A DNA stretch of 64,000 bases. Origin: Streptomyces stelliscabiei. GTDB lineage: Bacteria; Actinomycetota; Actinomycetes; Streptomycetales; Streptomycetaceae. Each line of letters opens with the position of its first letter. Position 1 is the first letter of the stretch. Position numbers and translations under genes: made by a program. Shown in pieces: positions 10,039 through 18,591 of this stretch. Where the stretch lies: NCBI RefSeq assembly GCF_014873495.1, contig NZ_JADBGF010000001.1, forward strand, positions 9,052,001-9,116,000. Direction: 5' to 3'. The notes beneath the pieces are model-generated. The model did not search any database. It saw nothing but the letters and a program-made list of their open reading frames with translations, and was not told the DNA's origin.

Positions 10039-11529
10039 TCAGTCCTCCAGCGTCACATCGAACAGATCCAGCTGCAGCAGCGGAGTGACGGTGACGTTCC
10101 TGGTCCGGGTGGACCAGCCCGACTCCACCTTCTGGTACCACAGCGGAATCGCCGGCATGTCCTGCAGGATCTTCTTCTCCGCCTGCTGGTAGAGCGCCCA
10201 GCCCTCCTGCTCGGTCGGGGCGGCGTCCGCCTCGGCCAGCAGCGCGTCCACCTCCGGGTTGGAGTAATGGGAGCCGTTGACCGCCGCGCCCGTGCGGAAG
10301 ATCGGGTTGAGGAAGTTCTCGATGGACGGGTAGTCCGCGACCCAGCCGGAGCGGAAGACGGTGGTGATCTTCCGTTCGTTGATCAGCTTGCGGAACTCGC
10401 CGAAGGTCGGGACCGGCGCGTACCGTGCCTCGACGCCCAGGGCCGCGGTGATCGTTTCGCATGCCGCGTCGATCCACACCTGGTTGGCCGAGTCGTCGTT
10501 GGAGGTCAGCTCGATCGGCCCCTGGAAACCGGACGCCTCGAACAGCGCCCTCGCCTTCTCCGGCTGGTAGGTGCACAGCTCCCCGCCGGCCCCGCCGCCG
10601 TACCCGGGCACGATCGGCGGCACCAGCCCGTCGGGGAGCATCTTGTCGCCGTCGAACGCCTTGTCGATCACATACTGCCGGTCGATGGCCATGGAGAGCG
10701 CCTGGCGCAGACGCGGGTCGCCGAAGCGCTCGTCGTGCATCGGGAACGAGATCGACTGCACGCCCATGTACGGCTTGGAGACGCAGCGCCCGGCCAGCTC
10801 CTCCTTGTACCGGCCGCCGTCGAGCGCGTCCGCCGGAACGAAGTCGAGATAGTCGAGCTTGTTCGCCACCACATCCGCGTAGGCGTCCTCCAGCATCCGG
10901 TAGAACCGGAACTCCACGCCGTCGACGTGCGGTTTGCGGACTCCGGCGTAGTCGTCGTAGCGCGTCAGCAGGATGTGCTCGCCGACGGTGCGCGAGGCGA
11001 AGCGGAACGGCCCGTTGCCGATCGGGTGGGCCTCGAACGCCTCGCGGTCGGAGAAGAACGCGCGCGGCAGCGGGAAGAACGCGGTGTACCCCAGCTGGGT
11101 CACGAACGCGGAGAACGGCGCCGACAGGGTCACCTCGAAGGTGCTGTCGTCGATCACCTTCAGGCCCGACAGCTCGTCCGTCGATCCGCTCTGGGTCGCC
11201 TCGTAGCCCTGGATGTGGGAGAGGTACTCGGCGCCCTGCAGTCCGTTCGGGCCGTAGGCGGTGTAGTTCCAGGCGTCGACGAAGCTCGCGGCGGTGACCG
11301 GGGTCCCGTCGTGGAACGTCCATCCCTCGTGCAGGGTGATCCGGTAGACCCGGGAGTCGGCCGAGTCCATCGACTTCGCCACCGCCCGGCGCGGTTCGGC
11401 CGTGTGCGGGTCGTACTCGACGAGGCCGGTGAACAGGGCGTTCACGATCTTCACGCTGTCGCGCTCGGTCGCGTCGCCCGGCACCAGCGGGTTCTCCGGT
11501 TCGGTGCCGTTCCAGCTGATGATGTTCAT
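10039..11529 (-). CDS. Peptide/nickel-type ABC substrate-binding protein without signal peptide
   Basis: 496 residues of the DppA/OppA family (SBP_bac_5): IVNALFTGLVEYD, WTFHDGTPVTAASFVDAWN, IGNGPFRF, RQALSMAIDRQ and LWYQKVESGW. The ATG at 11529 follows GAGGAG. The only upstream alternative (11547) adds six residues. The protein therefore begins directly at the mature-domain start MNIISWNG, with no signal peptide or lipobox Cys, and no permease or ATPase genes are nearby. It lies 40 bp downstream of the FAD monooxygenase on the same strand, at the end of a wrbA-monooxygenase-SBP group. A cytoplasmic binding or carrier role in the pathway is possible. Its ligand is unknown. Confidence 0.85.
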   Translation of the reverse strand: MNIISWNGTEPENPLVPGDATERDSVKIVNALFTGLVEYDPHTAEPRRAVAKSMDSADSRVYRITLHEGWTFHDGTPVTAASFVDAWNYTAYGPNGLQGAEYLSHIQGYEATQSGSTDELSGLKVIDDSTFEVTLSAPFSAFVTQLGYTAFFPLPRAFFSDREAFEAHPIGNGPFRFASRTVGEHILLTRYDDYAGVRKPHVDGVEFRFYRMLEDAYADVVANKLDYLDFVPADALDGGRYKEELAGRCVSKPYMGVQSISFPMHDERFGDPRLRQALSMAIDRQYVIDKAFDGDKMLPDGLVPPIVPGYGGGAGGELCTYQPEKARALFEASGFQGPIELTSNDDSANQVWIDAACETITAALGVEARYAPVPTFGEFRKLINERKITTVFRSGWVADYPSIENFLNPIFRTGAAVNGSHYSNPEVDALLAEADAAPTEQEGWALYQQAEKKILQDMPAIPLWYQKVESGWSTRTRNVTVTPLLQLDLFDVTLED

Positions 11530-11569
11530 ACGGGTGCGTCTCCTCATAGATGTTGTCGGGTGGCGGTGC

Positions 11570-12775
11570 TCAGCCGGCCGCGTACGCCGGGCGCGCGTCC
11601 AGGGCGCCGGCCCGGGCGCCGTGCAGCCACTCGACCCGGTCGTGCAGGTCCCGCACGGACAGCGCGCCCAGATCGGTGTCGCGTCGCCGGGCCGCCTCAC
11701 CGGTCGCGTGGTAGAGCCGGCGGCCCATCTCACGGGCGGTCAGCTGGGCGGCGGCGGTGCGGTCGCGCCGTTCGTCGGCGAACTCCTCGAAGCGCCGCTC
11801 GAAGTCCGCCTCCTCGGCGCCGATCAGGTCACCGAGGACCACCGCGTCCTCCAGGGTCTGGCAGGCGCCCTGGGCCGCGTACTGCAGCATGGGGTGGGCC
11901 GCGTCGCCGACGAGGACCACTCGTCGGTCGGTCCACCGCCGGACCGGGTCGCGGTCGCAGAGCACCCACGAGCGCCAGTCCTCGCCGAGGCCGAGCAGCC
12001 TGCGGGGGGTCTCGCCGAGCCGGGGGAACGCGGCGAGCACCCGGGCACGGGACACGGGGGTGCCCGTCACCTCCTCCGTGGCCCCGTCGTCGACGGTGGC
12101 GGCCAGGTTCAGGAACCTGCCGTTGCCGATGGGGTAGTGGACGAAGTGCCGGTCGGGACCGGCCCACAGGGTGACCGTGTTCCAGCGCAGTTCCTCGGGT
12201 ACCGCCTCCATCGGGATCACGGAGCGGTAGATGGTGTGCCCGGACACCCGGGGGGCGCCGTCCCCGACCAACTGCCCGCGCACGGCGGAGCGGATGCCGT
12301 CGGCGCCGATCAGCGCCGCGCCGCGCACCCGTTCGCCGGAGGCCAGGTGCACGGTCACGCCCGCGTCGTCCTGCGTGTAGTGCACCACCCGGGCGCGGGT
12401 GCGCAGCCGGACGGCGGTCGAGGCGCGGCAGGCCTGCAGCAGCGGTGCGTACAGGTCGACGCGCCGGACCACCGCGTAGGGGTTGGCGAAGCGCCGACGG
12501 TACGCGTCGTCGAGCGGCAGGCCGGCGATCCGCCTGCCCGTGGTCCCGTCCATGAGGCACAGCTCGTCGATGTGGACGGCCCGGGCCCGGACCGAGTCAC
12601 CGACGCCGAGCCGGTCGAGCGCGTGGAACGCGTTGGGCGCCAACTGGATGCCCGCGCCCAGCTCGGTGAAGTCGCTGCGGCCCTCCAGCACCAGCACCCG
12701 GTGGCCCTGGCGGGCGACGCTCAGCGCGGTCGCCAGCCCGCCTATGCCGCCACCTGCGACGATTATCTGCGCCAT
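11570..12775 (-). CDS. FAD-dependent aromatic monooxygenase (salicylate/3-hydroxybenzoate hydroxylase type)
   Basis: 401 residues of the group A flavoprotein monooxygenases. The dinucleotide motif is IIVAGGGIGGLATAL near residue 4, ADGIRS is the DG motif, and GDAAHPMLQYAAQGACQTLEDA is the second FAD motif. These enzymes use NAD(P)H and O2 to hydroxylate phenolic or anthranilate-like rings. The nearby PhzE/PhzD/SDR set should make 3-hydroxyanthranilate, so ring hydroxylation of that compound or a derivative is a reasonable guess. The adjacent WrbA could reduce quinones formed. Start ATG with GGGAAG upstream. Confidence 0.88.
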   Translation of the reverse strand: MAQIIVAGGGIGGLATALSVARQGHRVLVLEGRSDFTELGAGIQLAPNAFHALDRLGVGDSVRARAVHIDELCLMDGTTGRRIAGLPLDDAYRRRFANPYAVVRRVDLYAPLLQACRASTAVRLRTRARVVHYTQDDAGVTVHLASGERVRGAALIGADGIRSAVRGQLVGDGAPRVSGHTIYRSVIPMEAVPEELRWNTVTLWAGPDRHFVHYPIGNGRFLNLAATVDDGATEEVTGTPVSRARVLAAFPRLGETPRRLLGLGEDWRSWVLCDRDPVRRWTDRRVVLVGDAAHPMLQYAAQGACQTLEDAVVLGDLIGAEEADFERRFEEFADERRDRTAAAQLTAREMGRRLYHATGEAARRRDTDLGALSVRDLHDRVEWLHGARAGALDARPAYAAG

Positions 12776-13016
12776 CTCGCTTCCCGACTCCCTGGTCGTG
12801 GCGGTTCGTTCGGTCGTGCTCGGGCCGCCGGCGCAACGGTCTCGACGGCGGGGAAAGGCAGTGCCGCCGCTCCGGAACGCTCGCGTAATTCCCGCTTCTC
12901 ACAGCGGAATTCACACTTCTCGCGCCATCCCGCCGTCGATCGGCGGGAGTTCACCCGGAACGAGCGCGGGGTATTCGCGGATTTCAACCGAGTTCCCGCG
13001 CCGTGACGGCTTCGGA

Positions 13017-13631
13017 TCAGAGGGCCTTGAGGCCGATGTTGAGTGCCGTCGCGATCTCGACCGCGCGGCGGGCCTGGAAATCGATCGCATCCAGCTTCTC
13101 CTCGCCGGGAGCGGTGGTGTCGTGGGAGACGTGGCTGGTGCCGTACGGGTTGCCGTTGGCGGCGGCGAACTGGATCGGGTCCGCGTAACCGGGGGCGACG
13201 ATGATGGCGCCCCAGTGGTAGAAGGTGTTGTTCAGCGCCAGCAGGGTGCTCTCCTGGCCGCCGTGGGTGGTGGAGGTGGACGTGAACGAGGAGACCACCT
13301 TGTTCACCAGCCTGCCCTGGTTCCAGAGGTCGCCGGTGCTGTCGATGAACTGCTTCAGCTGGGCGGCCGGCAGGCCGAACCGGGTGGGCGTGCCGAACAG
13401 GAGGACGTCCGCCCACTCCAGGTCCTCCAGCGTCGCCCGGGCGATGTCGGCGGTGGCGGCGAGGTGCTCGGCCCATTCCGGGCTCGCGGCGACCGCGGAC
13501 TGCGACGCGGTCTCCTCGACCCTGCGCAGGCGCACCTCGGCGCCGGCCTTCTCGGCCGCCACGGCGGCTGCCTCGGCCATCGTGTGCACATGACCGGTGG
13601 ACGAGTAGTAGATGACGGCGACGTTGGTCAC
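13017..13631 (-). CDS. wrbA: NAD(P)H:quinone oxidoreductase, WrbA family flavodoxin
   Basis: 204 residues from a GTG with GGAG upstream, the usual WrbA length. IYYSSTGHVHTMA is the FMN phosphate-binding loop and LFGTPTRFG is a conserved FMN loop. STSTTHGGQESTLLALNNTFYHWGAIIV is the WrbA-specific insertion. It catalyses two-electron reduction of benzoquinones to hydroquinones in the cytoplasm. It lies 241 bp upstream of the FAD monooxygenase on the same strand and probably protects the cell from, or recycles, quinone-level pathway intermediates. Confidence 0.93.
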   Translation of the reverse strand: MTNVAVIYYSSTGHVHTMAEAAAVAAEKAGAEVRLRRVEETASQSAVAASPEWAEHLAATADIARATLEDLEWADVLLFGTPTRFGLPAAQLKQFIDSTGDLWNQGRLVNKVVSSFTSTSTTHGGQESTLLALNNTFYHWGAIIVAPGYADPIQFAAANGNPYGTSHVSHDTTAPGEEKLDAIDFQARRAVEIATALNIGLKAL

Positions 13632-13981
13632 GATCAGAACTCCAATTCGCAGGGGCTGCCGGACGGGGCGAAGCGATTGAGCGGGCCGCGCAGAAAGGAC
13701 TCTTCCGCGACGGCCGGTGCGACGGCGAACAGGCGGCCACGATTTCGTCACCTTGCGGGTCGGAAGAAGCGCGGCCCGGCCACCGGAGGGAGAAAAAGCC
13801 GTGCGCGATCCGATTCACCGCCGGTCTATGTCAAGTCGGCGCGCCACCCGGGCGATCCGGCTCCTAAGCTGTCCCGATATCCGAAATCCACCCTCCGGCG
13901 CGGAAGGAGCGTCAACGATCCATGGACACGGACCGAAACCCCGTGGGACGGACGCCGCCCGCGGACAGAAGGAGCAACCGC
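13632..13981. other. Divergent promoter region between wrbA and the aroE-like gene
   Basis: About 350 bp with AT-richer patches near 13740-13760 and 13875-13895. The RBS AAGGAG (13969-13974) sits 7 nt before the GTG at 13982. A frame can be extended back to an ATG at 13922 in phase with the aroE-like gene, but that ATG has no suitably spaced RBS. No ARE-like motif was found here. Confidence 0.5.
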
Positions 13982-14833
13982 GTGGCGGTGCTCGGATCGC
14001 CGGTGGGCCGCTCCCTGTCGCCCACGCTGCATCGAGCCGCCTACGCGGCGATGCGACTGCGCTGGGACTACGAGACGATCGACTGCGACGCATCCGCCCT
14101 GCCGGCGCTGTTCGACTCGCTCGGCGACGACTGGGCCGGGCTCTGTCTGACCACTCCGCTGAAGCGAGCCGTCCTGCCGCTGGTCGACGAGGTGTCGGAC
14201 CTGGCCCTGGACGTGGGCGGCGCGGACACGGTGGTCCTGCGGGACGGCCGGAGTTTCGGTGACCACTGCGGCGTGCACGGCATCGTCGCCGCCCTACGGC
14301 AGGCCGGGCTCGGCGCGCCGGGATCCGCCGTGGTGCTGGGGGGCGGAGTCGCGGCCTGCGCGGCGCTGGCCGCCCTGCGGGAGGTGGGCGTCAGGGAGCC
14401 CGTCGTCGTGGTGCGCGAGCGCGGTCACGCCAGGGAGGCCGAGGCCGCGGCCGGACGGCTGGGCGTCTCGGTCGACCTGCACCGCTTCGAGGAACTGGGC
14501 CGGCTGCTCCGGGGTGTCGGAGTGGTGGTCTCCACCCTGCCGGCCGGCGCGGCCGACGCCCTCGCCCCGACGGTCGCCCGCTCCGGCGCCGCCGTCCTCG
14601 ACGCGGCGTGCTCGGCCTGGCCGACCCGGCTGGCCAAGGCGGCGGGTTTCGTCGGCGGCACCGTCGTCCACGGACTGTCCCCGCTGTTGCACCGGGCCGA
14701 GCGGCAGATCGAGCTGCTGACCGGTCTGACCGATGTGCCGGTCGCGGCGATGCGCGCCGCGGCCCATGACGAACTGGTCCGGCGAGCCGGCCTGGCGGCC
14801 GAGCCCGCCGTGTCAGGCGGACAGTTCGTGTGA
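13982..14833 (+). CDS. Shikimate dehydrogenase (AroE) homologue with altered active site
   Basis: 283 residues. The AroE fold is clear: GSPVGRSLSPTLHRAAY at the N terminus, LTTPLKRAVLPL with the catalytic Lys (residue 61), an NADP-binding GGGVAACAALAAL and the C-terminal LLHRAERQIELLTG. Several invariant positions are changed, however. The GAVNT Asn is Asp82 (GGADT), and the NTD motif that carries the catalytic Asp reads HCG (95-97). The enzyme is therefore probably not a normal shikimate dehydrogenase. It may act on another substrate or be non-catalytic. Start chosen by the RBS at 7 nt. The 3' end overlaps the convergent IS701-like gene by 21 bp. Confidence 0.8.
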   Translation: MAVLGSPVGRSLSPTLHRAAYAAMRLRWDYETIDCDASALPALFDSLGDDWAGLCLTTPLKRAVLPLVDEVSDLALDVGGADTVVLRDGRSFGDHCGVHGIVAALRQAGLGAPGSAVVLGGGVAACAALAALREVGVREPVVVVRERGHAREAEAAAGRLGVSVDLHRFEELGRLLRGVGVVVSTLPAGAADALAPTVARSGAAVLDAACSAWPTRLAKAAGFVGGTVVHGLSPLLHRAERQIELLTGLTDVPVAAMRAAAHDELVRRAGLAAEPAVSGGQFV

Positions 14834-16024
14834 GACACCGGGGCGCTGCCGGCGTGCCGAGGACAGCACGAGGATCGCGTGCGCCACGGAGCAGAGCGTC
14901 ACATGGCGGTGCCAGCCGGCGTAGGAGCGTCCTTCGAAGTCGCGCATGCCGACCCGGGTGCTGACCTCCGTGAAGTCCTTGCTCGCCCGCCGGGTCAGCC
15001 GTCCCAGGCGCAGCAGCGCGGCAGGCGGCACGTCCACCAGATTGGACAGCCAGAGCTCGGGCGACCCGCCCTTCTGCATCGGCCATCCGCCGACGAGTGT
15101 CAGCGCCTGGTCGGGCTGTGCGGGCATGCCCGGCCTGCGGGCGGCCGGCATGGTCACCCTGGTACCGCTCACCAGGACCGACCGGGTTATCGAGTACTCC
15201 GGGTCGACCCAGCAGACCGGCTTGGACAGCTTCTTGCCCCGCTCGACCAACTGCCGTGCCTGGAACAGCTGTTTGCCCGAACCGGACTGGCCGGGGTCGA
15301 AGCCGAGCACCCGGGTCGCCCCGTCGACACGCATGACGAACGGGATTCCGCGGCGTGTGATCTCCTCCAGCAGGGCGGGGGAGTCCAGGGTGCGGGCGTC
15401 CAGCACGACCGGCCGACGCCGTAACCCCCAGGCCGCGTCGGCGAGTTCGGCCGCCGTGTGCACCGCGCCCGCCTCCACGCTCATGGCCGTGGCGTCGTCC
15501 GGGATCCGGGCCCGCCGTCGCCGCTCCGCGTCCTCCAGCCACTCGGCGGGCAGGTTGAGGCCCCAGTTGACGGGCACGCTCAACTGCTCGTTGGCCAGGG
15601 AGACCCCGTAGGCCTGCTGGCTGTTGACGACCCGGCCGAGGTCGAAGCGGAAGGACTCCTCGACCCCGACGGAGTGCGCCCCGGCCTTGGGGATGGCCAT
15701 GGAGCCGATCACCCATGCCTGCGGCAGCAGGACCCGGTCCAGATGGCGGGCGAGCGCTTGCCGTACGGGTGCCCACGCCCAGGAGGAGTCACTGATGAAG
15801 TGGTGCAGACTCTGTTCGGCGGCGCCGTGGTCGGTCACGGCGGCCAGGGCGCGCATGGACTTGCGGCCCGGCACGGACAGCAGTCCGGAGACGTACCACT
15901 CACCCCTGGTGCGCTGGTCACGTCGCTTCAGTGAGGCCAGCATCCGCCGGCAGAAGTCGGTGACGAAGTCGTCCGCGACGTCTCCCCAGGTCTGTGCCAG
16001 GTCATCGCTCTCCACGCCTTCCAT
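14813..16024 (-). CDS. IS701-family transposase-derived protein, probably domesticated
   Basis: 403 residues, ATG behind AGGAGGGAG. The fold is that of an IS701 DDE transposase: SLHHFISDSSW, HSVGV, VVLDARTLDSPALLEEI (second Asp region) and a C-terminal GWHRHVTLCSVAHAILV. At the first catalytic position, where active enzymes read VVDETG, this protein has VIGSMA (residues 105-110), so DNA cleavage is unlikely. No terminal inverted repeats or target duplication flank it. Leu201 is encoded by TTA (15422-15424), which suggests bldA control. ARE-like operators lie in its promoter, opposite a butyrolactone-receptor-type gene. A regulatory role in the cluster is the best guess. Confidence 0.8.
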   Translation of the reverse strand: MEGVESDDLAQTWGDVADDFVTDFCRRMLASLKRRDQRTRGEWYVSGLLSVPGRKSMRALAAVTDHGAAEQSLHHFISDSSWAWAPVRQALARHLDRVLLPQAWVIGSMAIPKAGAHSVGVEESFRFDLGRVVNSQQAYGVSLANEQLSVPVNWGLNLPAEWLEDAERRRRARIPDDATAMSVEAGAVHTAAELADAAWGLRRRPVVLDARTLDSPALLEEITRRGIPFVMRVDGATRVLGFDPGQSGSGKQLFQARQLVERGKKLSKPVCWVDPEYSITRSVLVSGTRVTMPAARRPGMPAQPDQALTLVGGWPMQKGGSPELWLSNLVDVPPAALLRLGRLTRRASKDFTEVSTRVGMRDFEGRSYAGWHRHVTLCSVAHAILVLSSARRQRPGVSHELSA

Positions 16025-16067
16025 GGCTCTCCCTCCTTCTGCTGAGCGTCGACAGACCGACCATACA

Positions 16068-16088
16068 ATACCGGACGGTTGGTTTTCT
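16068..16088. promoter_or_regulatory. ARE-like butyrolactone-receptor operator 1
   Basis: ATACCGGACGGTTGGTTTT matches the CGGTT-containing autoregulatory element bound by ScbR/ArpA-type repressors. It sits between AGTATA and TATTGT on the minus strand, which have the spacing of a -35/-10 pair for the IS701-like gene. Repressor binding would block that promoter. Confidence 0.7.
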
Positions 16089-16141
16089 ATACTTCGTCAT
16101 GTCGTCTCGTCCCGCAAGCGGTCTCGACCTGAGGCAATAAT

Positions 16142-16162
16142 ATACCGCACGGTTGGTTTATT
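16142..16162. promoter_or_regulatory. ARE-like butyrolactone-receptor operator 2
   Basis: ATACCGCACGGTTGGTTTATT is almost identical to operator 1 and lies in the same orientation 74 bp away. A TATTGT -10-like element at 16159-16164 adjoins it and faces the TetR gene at 16231. Autoregulation of that gene is implied. Confidence 0.7.
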
Positions 16163-16230
16163 GTGGGAGTGTTCACCGGCTGCACTCTGGCGCGGGCCCG
16201 AGGTGAGATCGCCGTGACGAGGGAGAGGCC

Positions 16231-16953
16231 ATGCCACGCCAAGAGCGCGCCGAACGCACGCGCGAGCAGATCGTCCGGGCCGCGGCCGTGTGCTTCGACA
16301 CGAAGGGCTTCGGGGCGACGAGCCTGAGCGACATCGTGGAGACGGCCAAGGTCTCCAAAGGGGCCCTGTACTTCCACTTCACGTCGAAGGAGAAGCTGGC
16401 CCAGGCCGTGGCGGCGCGGTCGAGCGCGGACTGGCGGATCATCCTCCGGGCGGCCAGGGCACCCGGCGGTCCGGTGCTGCAGGTCCTGATCGACACGACG
16501 CACGGCCTGGCCCACCGGATCAGGCACGACGTCGTGTTCCGGGCGGGCCTGCGGCTCTGCGACGAGCGCCGGCCCGGCGGCAGCGGCCATCCCGGCGCGT
16601 ACCCGAGCTGGCGGCGGGCCGTGGCGCTCGTGCTCGCACGGGCCGGCCGCCGGGGCGAACTACTGCCCGGTCTGGACCCCCGGCAGGCCGCCCGCATGCT
16701 CACGGCGGCCACCGCCGGCGTCGAGATGCTCTCCCGCCAGGACCGCGGCTGGCTGGCCGCGGCGACCGTCACCGGCGTATGGGAGTCCCTGTTGCCCGCG
16801 CTCGTGCCGCCGGAGCGGATCGGCGGCCTGCGCCCCTCCGGGCGACCCATGCTCCCGGCCCCGCGCGGGCCGTCACCACGGGGCGCCGGACCGAGGGAGC
16901 GCGGGCGCCCGGGGGAACGGGCCGGCGCGCCGGGGCGGGCCGGCGTGGGCTGA
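16231..16953 (+). CDS. TetR-family regulator, gamma-butyrolactone receptor type (first of two)
   Basis: 240 residues, ATG behind GGGAGAGG. The N-terminal HTH (about 8-55) reads AAAVCFDTKGFGATSLSDIVETAKVSKGALYFHFTSKEKLA, the ScbR/ArpA/pseudo-receptor pattern. The ligand domain is followed by a Pro/Gly/Arg-rich tail of about 45 residues that is unusual for the family. It has an ARE-like site in its own promoter and another in front of the divergent IS701-like gene. Because a second receptor sits beside afsA, this copy may be the pseudo-receptor (ScbR2-like), which binds antibiotics or intermediates rather than butyrolactone. That assignment is inference. Confidence 0.88.
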   Translation: MPRQERAERTREQIVRAAAVCFDTKGFGATSLSDIVETAKVSKGALYFHFTSKEKLAQAVAARSSADWRIILRAARAPGGPVLQVLIDTTHGLAHRIRHDVVFRAGLRLCDERRPGGSGHPGAYPSWRRAVALVLARAGRRGELLPGLDPRQAARMLTAATAGVEMLSRQDRGWLAAATVTGVWESLLPALVPPERIGGLRPSGRPMLPAPRGPSPRGAGPRERGRPGERAGAPGRAGVG

Positions 16954-17850
16954 GGGCCCGTGCGGGGGCGGTGCGGGGCAGGACGGTGCGGAGTGCGGGC
17001 CCGCGCGCCGTTGATCGGCGCCGGGCGCGTTCCCGATCCGGCCCGGCCCGGCCGGGGTGGGGTCCGGCCGCCGGCCGCTGGTCAGGGCGGCCAGGGCTCA
17101 CGGGGTTCTGGGGTGACGCCGGGTGACGGAAACGGCCCTGGTGATGGGGGTGTGTGCCGACGCGCCCGTCGGGTTGCCGGGTCGGTCGGCGGTGGGGTGG
17201 GGCGGCCGCTGCTCGGCATCGGCGGGGGGTTTCGCGCCGCTCGGTGGAGGGGGCGGGGCCCGTGCGCCGGCTGGTCGCGGTGGGGGAGGGCTCCCGTGCT
17301 GCTTCGTGGGGGTGGGGCCAGGCTCAGGCGGCTTCCGCTCGGGTATCGGCGGGGGGTGCCTTGTCGTGCGTGGGTGCGTGGGTGCGTGGGTGGGTGCGTG
17401 GGTGGGTGCGTACGGGACCCGTGCGCTGGTCGCTGCGTGGTGAGCGCCCCCACCCGCTCGTCCGGGTCGGTCGAGGGCGGGGCGGCTTCGGCTCGGCCTG
17501 GCCGGGGGTTCCGTGCCGCTACGGCCGTGCGAGCCGGCCCGTGCGCCCGCTCGGCGCGGTCAGGTGAGCGCCCCCGAGCCGCCCGTGCGCATGGGCGACG
17601 CCCGCCCGTCGGCTGCTCGGAGGCGCCCGAGACCCCCGCGTCGCCACCGACGTAGGCAGGGACTCGCGGCCTCTGCCCGAAGTGGGCTGGGCGCTCTCGC
17701 CGAACGAGGTCGGGCGAGTGGCCGCCGCTGCCGCTGGTGCTGGTCCGGGCGGGGCCGTCCTGGTGGGGCGAGTGACCTGCAGCCGTCGCTCGCGTGGGCG
17801 GGCCCGGGGGCCCGCGCGTCGCTGGACGTCGCTGCGGGCCCCCGGGGTCA
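16954..17850. repeat. Gene-free GC-rich stretch with GGGTGCGT repeats
   Basis: About 900 bp separate the two receptor genes. Open frames exist on both strands, but codon composition is low-complexity (Arg, Gly, Pro, Ala), there is no RBS, and I see no homology. At 17366-17411 GTGCGTGG and GTGGGTGC units repeat with at least five GGG tracts, a potential G-quadruplex on the plus strand. Other loosely repeated units (CGGGGGGTTTCGCGCC-like, CGGCTTCCGCTCGGG-like) occur around 17220-17520. The 3' end holds the terminator of the downstream receptor gene. Confidence 0.6.
17803..17846 (-). terminator. Hairpin terminator of the ScbR-like gene
   Basis: Arms CCCGGGGGCCCGC (17803-17815) and GCGGGCCCCCGGG (17834-17846) pair perfectly over 13 bp with an 18-nt loop. 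The hairpin starts 5 nt after the stop of the leftward receptor gene. Confidence 0.75.
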
Positions 17851-18495
17851 CTACACGGCGGCTGCCTGGTGTGCCTGTTGCAGGCGGGCGCCACGGTCGG
17901 GGGCCGTGTCGAGCCGGGCGAGGGCGGCCGGGATGGCGACGGACGGCAGGATGTGCTTCCACATCGCCGACACCCGCTTCTCCAGATCCAGCAGGGCCGA
18001 GCTGATCTGGGAGAACGCCTGGATCCCGGTGAAGGATCCGACGATCAGCTCCGCCGTCTCATGGCAGTCGACGTGCGGCAGCACCTCGCCGTCGCGCCTG
18101 GCCTGCTCCAGCAGTTCCTCGCACACCTTGGCCCAGGCCAGGAAGGGGCTGTCCGACGCGAAGTCGATGGACCCGCGCTCCAGCGCCAGACGGCTCCCGG
18201 CGCGCAGCATCGCGTCGTTCGGCAGTGCGTGGGCGACGGCCATGGTCAGGTCGATCACCTCCTGCAACTTGGACGTCTGGGGTGACACGTGCAGATGGAG
18301 CGTCTGCTCCTCCAGTACGCCGCGCGCCAGGTCCTCCTTGGACGGGAAGTGGAAGTACAGGGCGCCCTTGGTCACCGACACCCTGGACAGGATCTCCTTG
18401 ATCGACGCCGCGTCGTAGCCCATCTCGTCGAAGACCAACGCCGCGCCCTGCAGGATGAGCCGCCTCGTCTCCACTGCCCGCGCCTGCTGTGCCAT
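17851..18495 (-). CDS. Gamma-butyrolactone receptor, TetR family (ScbR/ArpA-like)
   Basis: 214 residues, ATG with AGGAG 8 nt upstream. The HTH reads GAALVFDEMGYDAASIKEILSRVSVTKGALYFHFPSKEDLARG, very close to characterised butyrolactone receptors. The ligand-domain segment with AGSRLALERG and PFLAWAKVCEELLEQA is also typical. It is divergent from the afsA-type synthase gene, the classical scbR-scbA arrangement. It would repress cluster promoters through ARE sites until the diffusible butyrolactone binds. Confidence 0.93.
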   Translation of the reverse strand: MAQQARAVETRRLILQGAALVFDEMGYDAASIKEILSRVSVTKGALYFHFPSKEDLARGVLEEQTLHLHVSPQTSKLQEVIDLTMAVAHALPNDAMLRAGSRLALERGSIDFASDSPFLAWAKVCEELLEQARRDGEVLPHVDCHETAELIVGSFTGIQAFSQISSALLDLEKRVSAMWKHILPSVAIPAALARLDTAPDRGARLQQAHQAAAV

Positions 18496-18591
18496 GCGGT
18501 TTCTCCTGTGCTCGAGTAATGCCACCGCCGACCGGAGCGGTACTCGGAACGGCCGGTACGACAACTTATCAAGTCGGTGCCCTCAGACGAT

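Noticed and set aside
9343..12174. Long plus-strand open frame across the substrate-binding protein and monooxygenase genes
   Set aside because: The opposite strand encodes two proteins with complete family motifs. The plus frame is rich in Arg, Gly and Val and has no recognisable domain.
14813..16024. Active insertion sequence
   Set aside because: No terminal inverted repeats or target-site duplication are visible, the first catalytic motif is changed, and the promoter has regulatory operators.
16960..17894. Open frames of 230-270 residues on both strands in the spacer between receptor genes
   Set aside because: Biased Arg/Gly/Pro composition, no RBS and no homology. They overlap a terminator hairpin and repeats.
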